The notes under the pieces: model-generated
What the model saw: the letters and a program-made list of their open reading frames with translations, nothing else
Told to the model about the DNA's origin: nothing
The model's database searches: none
Position numbers and translations under genes: made by a program
Assembly (NCBI RefSeq): GCF_037893015.1
Contig: NC_133658.1
Location: 258,953,856 to 259,017,855, forward strand
Source: Macrotis lagotis
Lineage: Eukaryota > Chordata > Mammalia > Peramelemorphia > Peramelidae
DNA length: 64,000 nucleotides
Reading direction: 5' to 3'
Shown here: in pieces, positions 54,985-64,000 of the stretch
How positions within the stretch are numbered: the stretch's first letter is position 1
Layout of the letters: the number at the start of each line of letters is the position of its first letter

Positions 54985-56330
54985 TGTCTATGTTCCTTCT
55001 TTGATCATGACTTTCAGTTACTCCAGTAATTATTTTCCCCCCAATAATTTTTAAATTAAATCTACTTGATCTATTTTTCCAGTTCATTAAATATTTATGT
55101 GGTATTTCACAATTTTCTCCTATTTTTTTTTTTATTTTTTGACTTTGGTACATTGTTTTTGCGGTATCATAGAGTCGTTAGCTTCCATATGTTTGATTCT
55201 AGATTTAAGGAATTATTATCTTGATAGAGTTTTTGTGCTTATTTTTTCTATTTGGACAATTATTACTTTTGAGGATTTATTTTTATCATTGAAGTTTCTG
55301 CCTTTTTAGAAATCTGACCAATTCTACTTTTAAGAGACTATTTCATATTTTGTGCCTATTTTTACTAAACCTGTCTTTTCATAATTTTCTTCCCTTCCTC
55401 TCGTTTTCTTTGCCAAAATTTTCCATCTATCACTCTCACTTGATTTTGAAAATCAATTTTAACTCTTGTGGGCCTTGCATCCAATTCATGCTTTTTGAGG
55501 CTCTTTTTTGAATTTATTCTTCTTTCTCTGTTTCTGTGTTGATCTTCCCTGTCCCCAAAGTTTTCATGGTCAGGTTCTTTTGCATTTAACTCATTTTTCA
55601 AGCCAACTTCTTGACTTTGAATTTATGTAAGGATTGGACTCTCTACCAAATTTCAGGTTCCTCTTCACTATTGTTTTCAAAGATAATTCTGGGATTTGGA
55701 AGTTTTCAATATTTCTAAGAGGATGTGATCTGAGGGAAGCTCTCCTACTCTGAGCTATATATTTTTATCCTGGAAGGGCATCTGAATTTTTGTGATTATA
55801 ATTGATATTTTTCCTCTGGGCTCTTGGGAATGGAAGTGATACTGCTCCTCAGCAATGCTTGTCCTTAAGAGGCACTGATCCTTCTGAATTGAAAATGTTT
55901 TTCTCAGGCCTTGAACCTCAGATGTAGATATAGCCATTGAAATTGCAGCATCTGGTAATGCATTCAGTGGTAGGATAAGGTTTCCCTTTAATCTCTTTCT
56001 GATTAGTTGCATAATTCTTATACTGCCTCTGATTTGAAAGTTCCCATAGCTGCTGCTACTTCAATCACCATCAGAACTACAATTGGTGTTGCATCCATCT
56101 GGGCTGGGTTAGTCTCCACCCCACCCCATGCCATAGATCTCTCTTTCTAATCTCTGAAGTTTTCTTAGGCTGCAAGAATATTCCATCTTGATCTTTTGTT
56201 GGCTTCCTCACTCTAGAAATTGCCTGGAGGTGTTATTTTAGTTATTTGCAGAGTAACATTGCAAGACTTTTGGTTTCCTTTTTTCGGATATCTTGGTTCT
56301 ACTTTTGGAAATGTCTTTATCAGTCTCAAT
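54985..56330 (-). mobile_element. L1/HAL1 5' part: leader and ORF1 (minus strand)
   Basis: On the minus strand, open stretches at 55,755-56,012, 55,365-55,601 and 54,971-55,153 are Lys/Glu/Asn-rich with ORF1-like text: KNRSSRFNLKIIGGK resembles the NLRIIG block. A leader lies upstream to about 56,330. No ORF2 follows. It lies beside the plus-strand L1 tail at 54.4-54.96 kb but in the opposite orientation. Confidence 0.6.
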
Positions 56331-57340
56331 TGACTGCTCAATTTCCAGTTCTTCCAGACCAGCTGATGGAATCTAAGATGGTTTAGTTGGAAGCCAGAGA
56401 AATAAGGAGAATGTTATTACCTTCTTCAATAATAGGAAAGGTAGAGATTGGGGAGAGGGAAGGTTAGACAGAAAGATATGAAGTTCTGTTTTTGGATATA
56501 TTGAGTTTAAAATTTACACTTGATATCTAGTTTGAGTTGCCTGAAAAGCAACTGAATACATAGGATTAGGAGTTGGCATATTTGAAGATTTGAAAAATCA
56601 TCAGTATAGAAATGGTGATTAAATAAATACATGGGAATTGATGAGATCCAATGTAATAGTTTAAACAGAGAAGAGAAAAGGGCCCAGGACAACTTGAAGG
56701 GACAAATACATTTAGAGAACAAAGAATTCAGCAAAATAAGACAGAGAAGGAGTTCTTAAGAAGGTAAAAGGAAAATTAGGAGAAAGAAGTGTTGTAGAAA
56801 CCTAGAGAGACTTGAGAATGGAACTAGAGATAGCAAACTAATGTCAATAGTAAACTTAAAAACATCAAATAGCATAGTATATAAATTCATAAGGGGAAAT
56901 TTAAATTAATTACAAGAAGATATATAAAATAATATAAGAGAAGGAAACTTGATTTTTTCCCAGCTAAAGATAGAATTGATAGAAAAAATACACAAAAGTG
57001 AAAATATAGATATAAGTAATGCTTTAGAAGTTATAGGTAAAAAATTTGTGGTGACTTTTAAATGGAACAGTAAAGGGAAAGGGACTAGAATTGTGGTTTT
57101 ATTGGTGCAAAGTAGCTCCAAGTGAGAACTTTTTTTGCCAAAACAGGTTGATAACCTTCTTTGCAAGTTGTTATTTTACCAAGTTGTTTGGAGCACCAAG
57201 AAACCAAATGACACTAAATAAATAAATAAATAAATAAAATAATAGAAATAACGTTATCACAGGCTTTTAAAAAAAGGATTATGCACAATGAACAGATTAG
57301 ATTGATAAAAAGAATTTAGTTCAATATCACTAAAACTATT
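56331..57340. other. Unassigned DNA, partly an old repeat I cannot name
   Basis: The 56,480-56,710 part (GTTTTTGGATATATTGAGTT, TTGATGAGATCCAATGTAATA) looks like an old interspersed repeat, but I cannot name it with confidence. An (AAAT)n run lies at 57,215-57,240. Confidence 0.45.
57215..57240. repeat. (AAAT)n microsatellite
   Basis: Six AAAT units. Confidence 0.9.
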
Positions 57341-58005
57341 CAAGGACTTATGGCTTATTCCAAAGTGTTAACCAATGAAACACACTTTTCTTTTGCCTGA
57401 CTGATATTCCTTGGCATCCCACCTGCTCACTATCACTGTATAGCTTTGTTCCCGGTCTGTTGTATCTGGGTGTCAGTCTTTATTTCATTTATTTTCTTGA
57501 GTATTTATATGACAGGATTTAATGCTGCTAAACTATGATGACAAAGCATAGCCTAAATTATAAGCATGTCGACCTGCTGGTCACACCAAAAAATTTTAAA
57601 TATTTCTGCTTTTAATTGGATTTTATTTCTGCATTCAGAAATGCTTTGTAAGGAAAAGTGACCAAAAACAAGACAAAATCCAAATACCTCTAGGCTACTT
57701 GTTTCTGGGGGTGGTGGGGAGGTTACAACTGAGAAACATGATCCATGGGCTAGAAACAGCAAGGTGAGCAAGGTCTAATCCAAGAAGTCAATTTATTCCA
57801 GTCCTGGCTGTGGTGCTAGCTGGTTCAGTTGGGGTCACAGTGAATGTGACCTTCCATTCTATTCATTCAGCGAACATTTCCTAAGTCGTATTTCTAGGAT
57901 CTGAAATTTAGTCTTCACATACTCTACCTTATGAAGCTGATCATAAGCCCTTGGCTTAGTAAATAATTTAGGGAATGCAACACTTTATTGGCTATAAAAC
58001 TGAAA
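57341..58005. other. Unassigned DNA
   Basis: No gene seen. ATTCATTCAGCGAACATTTC at about 57,860 hints at an L2-type tail in reverse orientation. Confidence 0.45.
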
Positions 58006-58110
58006 GGGACTGCCCTGGAGGAAGGGTAACTGAGGCACAGAGAGAGGAAAGAATTTGATTAAGATCATAGGCCAGAGGCCATTTACCTGGGGAGCATGAA
58101 ATGGTTTCAG
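58006..58110 (-). mobile_element. MIR fragment
   Basis: GTAACTGAGGCACAGAGAGAG followed by ATTAAGATCATAG: the conserved MIR core in reverse complement. Confidence 0.6.
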
Positions 58111-58635
58111 AGAATTTGTAAATTTGTTTCTTTCAGTATATCTATAACTGTAGTTCAATTTATTTTCCTGTGCTATGCTATATATTCCATTTTAAACTTT
58201 CAAACATTATTTTGAGAAGGGGCTCATAGGCTTCCTTAAACTATCAAAAGACTCATAATGCACAAATACACATTAAGAACCCCTCTCCTAGAGTTACTAA
58301 AATATCCCAAATTGAAACTTTTTGTTTTCTCCTCAATGCTATGTAGCCATATAGCATTTAGTCTGTGTGGGTACTGAACCCTATACCATATCATTACAAT
58401 CAAACTGGTCAGGCTAATGGGCTACCTTATATGCCAAATCATTCATTACTATGAGGGGTGATTCATTTTTGAGTCAGTATTTTGAGTCATTCCAATTTTG
58501 TACAAAGGAGCTATGACAGCTTGCATTCTGGTTGCACAATCTTTAAGTCTTTATTTTGTACAAAGACATAATCTCCTTCAAATTTATTGAGCAAAGTTTC
58601 CACTGGGGAAAATGCAATACCCAGACAATTGATAA
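58111..58635. other. Unassigned DNA
   Basis: No gene or nameable repeat. Confidence 0.5.
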
Positions 58636-58870
58636 ACCTAAGTTCAAAGCTTGATTCCTTGACTTTCTATGTAGTCTGGAAGAGTCGATCTCTCTCAGTC
58701 TCAGTTCTTATAACTATAAAATAGTGATAATCATATTACCCTTAAAGGATTGCTGATTATTAAGAAGATATATTGCTTGTTTGCCATTTCCTCCTACAGT
58801 TCCTTTTCCAAATGAAGAAACTGAAGCCAACTCGGTTAAATGGGTTACAAGTAAATAAGTATTTAAGGCA
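58636..58870. mobile_element. Two MIR-type fragments, head to head
   Basis: 58,636-58,760 reads as plus-strand MIR (AGCTTGATTCCTTGACTTTC, CAGTCTCAGTTCTTATAACT). 58,765-58,870 reads as minus-strand MIR (TTTGCCATTTCCTCCTACAG, AATGAAGAAACTGAAGCC). Confidence 0.6.
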
Positions 58871-59089
58871 AGAGAAAGAAAACATTCTAAATGAGAAGAG
58901 TGTATAGGAGGTTTCAGATCTTTGCTAGCTGGTGGTTATAGCACTTGTTGAAGAAGGTACTTGCCAGGCGACATTCACATTAGTAGTGTCTTCCTCTATA
59001 ATGACTTGTGGCAGAAGCATATGGTACTTGGCTTACCTAAAAGAGGATATATTGGATTATAGATTATAGATTGAGATATGGAAGGGATG

Positions 59090-59265
59090 ACAAAGTCAAA
59101 GATCATAGCTTAAAACTGAAAGAAACTTAAAATCTACCCCTTCATTTTAAGATAAGAAAACTGAGGACCAAGAAGGTTGATTACATAAGTATTAACTCTG
59201 ATTGGGTTTGACCCCAAGTTCTCTGACCCCAGAACCAACACTCTTTCTCATATTCCAACACTTGT
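59090..59265 (-). mobile_element. MIR-type remnant
   Basis: CTTCATTTTAAGATAAGAAAA, CTGAGGACCAAGAAGG and CAAGTTCTCTGACCCCAGAAC: reverse-complement MIR core and head. Confidence 0.6.
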
Positions 59266-60829
59266 GTTTCATATATTAAAAAAGTGAAAGATTTTGATGT
59301 CCAAAACAAAATGTTCCAATATGAGACTTCTAGGATTTTTTAAAGGAGATTAATGGACAGTGCTAAACTTGAATGCTATCTCACGAGCAATCAAATTCAA
59401 ATGTTCCCCATTTTGAAATTTTAGTTAGTGTCTTCTGTAGAGATGATTTCTTAAAATAGTAGGGATCTAGGAAAAGTATCACATTATTGTAAGTCCTGCA
59501 TATTGGGGTTAAAACCATATCAGGGAGGAATGGAGTGAGAAGAGATCTGGACCTTACTACTATATTTTCTGCCTCATGACTATGGGTTAACTAGAGAGTG
59601 CAAGTTCAATAGGAAGGGATTTCCTTGCTTGATTAACTCTCAAATTATGTTTACCTTCAAGAGACATGACTAAACCAATAAGGTCAAATTCAAATAGAAA
59701 CAGGGTTCCCTACATACTGAAGCTTACATATTGACTTTGAAAATCACATATTCATATCATATATATATATATATAGTTTATTTTAGATATTTCTCAATTA
59801 TATTTTAATATAATTTGCATTTCATTTGGAAGGGTTATGGGATATATGTGGTCCATGGATCATGTTCTGACTCTAAACTAAATAACAGTGTGGCATAGAG
59901 GGACTGGTAGAACTATATACAGTTCTGTGAAAAAGGGACTTACTGGAATGACAAAGTATGGCTAGTAAGTTCACTTTCTTCCCAGGGGGGCTAATGACCC
60001 TGAGTGTTTTCTGTGTTTTCTGTGTTCTCTGTGTCTATTTGAGATTTCATGGGAGTTCTTAACAACTTGTGATTTTTATGGTCAGGGAAATGAATTCTGC
60101 CATATATTTAATTTACATTTACCATCTTGAATATTTGAAGAGGAGATAAGGGCCGTGTTGTTCATATATGGTGTAAACAGGCATGAATTCTATATGAGTA
60201 TATTAGATTTGCCTAGAATAACTCTAAAGTGGAGGCAATGAGCCAAAGAAATAAAATAATATCCTGTGGACCAGTCCTTAGGAATGGATTACTTTGTTTG
60301 AATCCAGAGTCTTGGAGGGGCCTGAGCTATAGATTATAGATCTGTAGAATCCAGAATCAAAAGAAATCTATTATTGCTGGAGAAGTTCAGTGAAGAATTT
60401 ACAAAGGGGGCTAGCTAGGGAAGCAGAAATGCAAAAGGACTACCTTTTGAACTGCATTTTAAAGGAGTAATTATATTGATATGATCCTGATAGGAAAAAG
60501 AGATAAAATTTCTCCTATTAAGTACCTAGAAAAGATCATTGCAAATTCCACCAGGTGTTAGGTTAGCAATCATATTTTGAAACATGATTCTTCATATTTA
60601 TTACATTGCCAAATTATTTTATGGAAAAAATATGTCTTAAAATAGAGAAGTTGAAAAATTCAACATGGTTTCAATATAATTCATTAGCAATAATAAATTA
60701 AATCCTGGCAATGGCACTGAAGATTCTTTGCCAGATTTTTGACCATAGCAACTCACAAAAAAGATGTTAAACTTAAGAATGTTTGCTATTTATTTCAGTT
60801 ACCTTCCCACCAGTGAAATCCTGAGTCAT
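59266..60829. other. Unassigned DNA
   Basis: AT-rich sequence without long open frames. It has a short (AT)n run at 59,757-59,776. I see no exon, RNA gene or nameable repeat. Confidence 0.5.
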
Positions 60830-60985
60830 TGATGTTAAATTATTAAATTGTAAGTTCCAGGACTAGTCTCCCACAATGCCTAGCATGTAGTGCTTTATAT
60901 AAAAAATATTTAGCTAATATTTGATGAATGAATGAATTAATGAGTGATTAAATGAGCAAATAAATGAATGAATGAATATCAAACC
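60830..60985 (+). mobile_element. L2/THER-type 3' tail with (GAAT)n
   Basis: AAATTGTAAGTTCCAGGACT, CACAATGCCTAGCATGTAGTG and TATTTGATGAATGAATGAAT are the 3' end shared by L2 LINEs and the SINEs they mobilise, ending in a short tandem repeat rather than poly(A). Confidence 0.7.
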
Positions 60986-62685
60986 AGCCTGTAGAATACA
61001 AGGCTATATTTCTTTTCTCTGTATATGATTAGTGATTATTTCCTCACATTCCTGATGCATGCTGAACTATAAAGATTTTTATCTTTGCTCTTTCTACCAT
61101 CTATTAGAAAACAAGGAATTAAGTTACTTTTATTCCCTGTATCTCTCCATGAGTTTTATTTCAATACTCTATGATTGATTAAGAAATTCATGCTCCAAGT
61201 TGTACCTAGACCACCAGCTCTCATATTCTCTGATTATGTTCAATATTTAGAATTGACTACTTGTTTAATTAGTCCATATTAGATAAATTTTGTTATTAGT
61301 GTATATATTCTCTCATTCAAGGTTTTGTGCTGTTTTTCATAGGTTCAGTATCTATAAGATACCCTGATTTCTTTCTATCCTGGGCTATTTCCTCACAAGA
61401 TACCACCATGAAAAGAGGTAGAGAGACAAAGGAAGAAAAAAAGAAGTGCACTTGTCATTACTTGTTCCTCTTTTTCCCTTTGGTGACTCCTTTCCTTCCA
61501 TCTGCCCCCCTTCCACTTCCCAATCCCACATTTATTCTGAAATTATACTTGATTGATGGATAGTAGTTGGCCACTTACCGGTCTTTGGTAAAGGACCACA
61601 GGTTGCCCTTGATTTAATTCTGTTTTGATATCTCATTGATGTCTTCAGGTGCCAACACATAGGTGAAGGAAATAGAGTGGTTGTTGGAATGGGACTACAC
61701 AGAGAAGCATTGTCAGTGAGATCAAAAGACATCAAGGGAAAGTCTAGGTCCCTAGGAAGGAAAGAGAAATGAATCAGACCAAAGGCTGTTGTGCTCTGGC
61801 AAAAAATCAAGAAGCAAATCCACAGATGATGGAAAATGTAAATGAAGAACAAAAAAATGGAAAAGAACAGTATTTGGAGGTAAGATTTTGAAGTTAGGAA
61901 AAATGGAGAGTTGAAAAGAAACTCTTAAGAGATCATTATAAATAAAAAGAAAATCAAATGGATTCCCCAATTGAAATAGAGATGCTATAGATAATACATA
62001 AATTAAATTTATACTTATTTTGGCAATTCAAAATGGTGTTATACTTTTAATCAGAAGTAACTGGGGTAGGACAACTGGGACTTAACCTAAGATCATGAAT
62101 TTAGAAGGTATCAAATCTAGAGGATTGAGGAAATACTTAGTAAAATTCCTTCCTAGATCTACCCCCTTGAAAACCCTATTCTAAAGAGACAAGACTCTAG
62201 TTTTTTGGAGATTCTGTGTTTCACCCTCTAAACTAAGGTTGCCTCCAGTACAAAACTTTGTACTTATAGATTTGTCTTTGGGTGCCAAAGAGAATGGCTT
62301 GCACCTAATATGAGCAGATGGAAATTTGATTCCTATATTTAGAAACTTTAAGTGGCTTTCTGTTTTTATAATTAGAAAAAAACCCTAAAACCCAAATTCT
62401 TTAGCGTACCACTTAAAGTTTTATACATTTTAACAGTAAACTTATCATTTCAATGTTATTTAATTCTTGCTTCTAATCATGCTCTCTAAACTCCAGTCAA
62501 AATGGACTAAGGTAATAAGTATTCCCCAGTCTTAGATCTTGTCTGGTCTTCTTGTTCATTCATACATTCCCATAGGTTATCCTCCTAGGGCATCCTTCAC
62601 ATCTTAGCCTTTTTCTTCCCTTTTCAAGAATAATCTCAGCTGCTTTATCATCTATGAAAACAGAGTGAAAGCTATCTTAGAGCAC
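60986..62685. other. Unassigned DNA
   Basis: Open stretches of up to 106 codons (61,532-61,852, minus) show no conserved motif and no composition bias. I see no gene that I can support. Confidence 0.5.
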
Positions 62686-62865
62686 TACATGAATTCAGAA
62701 AGACCTGGGTTCAGATGTAATTTTGGACCCTTACCAGCTGTATAACCCTGGACAAGTAACTTGACTTCTATGTGCTCTTCTATATGAAGAGGAGGAAAGG
62801 GAAGTTGGAGCTGATGATTCTAAAGGCCCTCTACATTCTTTATCTATGATCCTATGATGTGCATA
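62686..62865 (+). mobile_element. MIR
   Basis: GAAAGACCTGGGTTCAGATGT, ACCAGCTGTATAACCCTGGAC, AAGTAACTTGACTTCTATGTG, then CTAAAGGCCCTCTACATTC: plus-strand MIR. Confidence 0.75.
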
Positions 62866-63019
62866 TTCTCTCCAATCTTATATAGCTCATTTGTTTCCAT
62901 GACACTCTATTCTTATTTCTAGGACTCTAATGATAGATACCACCGGTCCTTTCAAATATCTAATAACTAAGAAATGTGAAAACTGAAATCATTCCATACT
63001 TAATAAACACTTAAAACTT

Positions 63020-63275
63020 AAGAGACAGCTAGGTAGTAGAATGGATGAAGCACTAGACCTGGAATCAGGAAGGTCAGAGGTGAAATTTAGCTTGAGACAC
63101 TAGTCTTAGTCATTTAATCTTTGTCTGCCTCAGTTTCCCAAATGTAAAAAGGGTTAATTGTACCTAGCTCTGTGAGCTGCTGTGAGAATTAAATGAGATA
63201 ATATTTTTCTGTAGTGTTTAGCACAAGCTTGGAATAAAGAAAGCAGATACTTGCAAATAAATGCTTGTTTACACC
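63020..63275 (+). mobile_element. MIR/CORE-SINE with L2-type tail
   Basis: AGACAGCTAGGTAGTAGAATG head, GAATCAGGAAGGTCAGAGG, CTGCCTCAGTTTCCCAAATG, GAGAATTAAATGAGATAATA and the tail AAATAAATGCTTGTTT. Nearly full length. Confidence 0.8.
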
Positions 63276-64000
63276 CTTTCTTCCTTCCTTAATAAAAGTA
63301 ATATGAAGGAAAATGAATGAAGTTTAAGAGAGCTAAGTGTGCATTGTAGCAAGTCAAGAATATCTGGCATGTTGCATGGAGTACTATACCTTGTGGCTAG
63401 GGGAAAACTGGATTCAGGGTTTTGTGCCTATTCTACAGGACCAAAAACTCAGGGCAATCAAATCCTGGAGAAAAGAGTTCACATGACCCAGACACATGGG
63501 AGAATTATTAAAATGAAAATGACAATTGAATATTTTTTTTAAAATAACATAAGAATAGCTTTTCCATTTCAGCCATTCAATATATTCTCTTCCCAGGAAA
63601 GAAACCTACTTAAGGTACTGAGCTGAGAACAAAAGGTCACTTGGAAAATATGAATTATAGAAAAGAAAGTTGAATTGTATTAAAGAATATTTTAATTAAG
63701 TTTTTGTTGCCTAAAAAAACCCTCATTTCCATTAAAGGATTACAGTCTTAAAGAGACTGGATGAATAAATAGTAAGGGGACCCTTTTTTTCTGGACAAAG
63801 TTGGAAAAACATCATTGTTACTTCTTGCCCCTCACTCTCTTGTGGCTTTCAGAGGCTTAAAGGAGTAACTTAGAGGAAATTTGAATTTATCTAAGACTTT
63901 ATCAAATCTGTGGTGTTTCTTCTAAAGGCCAAGGCTAATGAGTTTGATAGAACTGCATAGCCTGAGTCCCTGCTGTCAGCTACCATCAGAGCACAGGACA
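63276..64000. other. Unassigned DNA
   Basis: The open stretch 63,339-63,542 (67 codons) has no motif. No gene or nameable repeat to the window end. Confidence 0.5.

Noticed and set aside
54400-56330. Opposed L1 fragments as a twin-priming inversion
   Set aside because: Twin priming puts the inverted 5' part before the 3' part. Here the inverted piece lies after the 3' part and seems to be of another subfamily, so two separate insertions are more likely.
61532-61970. Overlapping minus-strand frames of 106 and 72 codons
   Set aside because: No motif, no homologous frame elsewhere, and length expected by chance in this composition.

Overview
The window looks like intergenic or intronic DNA from a marsupial. 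It is AT-rich, has no multi-exon gene I can see, and is densely packed with retroposons. Four things point to a marsupial: (i) many copies of a tRNA-derived SINE with a head like GGCAGCTAGGTGGCATAGTGG, a Pol III B box GGTTCAAATCC and an A-rich end; (ii) many old MIR/CORE-SINE remnants; (iii) several L1 lineages plus ORF1-only HAL1-like elements; (iv) an intronless copy of the mammalian phosphatase gene DUSP11. I cannot name the species. I see no rRNA, tRNA gene, CRISPR array or bacterial-type feature.

Layout. 1-8.8 kb: L1 and HAL1-like fragments, a 3'-less L1 (5.43-7.07 kb), and two tandem copies of an unclassified ~450-bp unit with pyrimidine tracts. 8.8-20.7 kb: one old L1 on the minus strand, split by a younger minus-strand L1 (8,879-13,921, exact 15-bp target duplication) and by a SINE. 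20.7-27.1 kb: SINEs, MIRs and L1 3' ends. 27.1-31.4 kb: a young DUSP11 retrocopy on the minus strand, with an exact 14-bp target duplication, a poly(A) tail, a ~3.2-kb 3'UTR and an open phosphatase domain. 31.6-41.85 kb: L1 fragments, a HAL1-like element whose ORF1 half joins an ORF2 tail, and an L1 lacking part of ORF2. 41.86-52.46 kb: an old plus-strand L1 carrying a SINE, a pogo-superfamily DNA transposon (itself holding an L1 3' fragment) and a second L1 3' fragment. 52.5-64 kb: a ~0.5-kb purine-rich microsatellite, L1 and HAL1-like pieces, MIR and L2-type tails, and long unassigned sequence.

How it fits together. The autonomous L1s supply the machinery. The SINEs, HAL1-like elements and the DUSP11 copy have target duplications and A-tails consistent with L1-type mobilisation. 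The observations most worth a second look are the near-intact DUSP11 retrocopy, a ~1-kb GTACTT-rich spacer between ORF1 and ORF2 shared by two old L1 copies, ORF1 coiled coils made of ~42-bp tandem repeats whose number differs between copies, a possible antisense ORF in the L1 5'UTR, and the nested pogo transposon. I found no new multi-gene system. Family names come from pattern recognition, not a database search.
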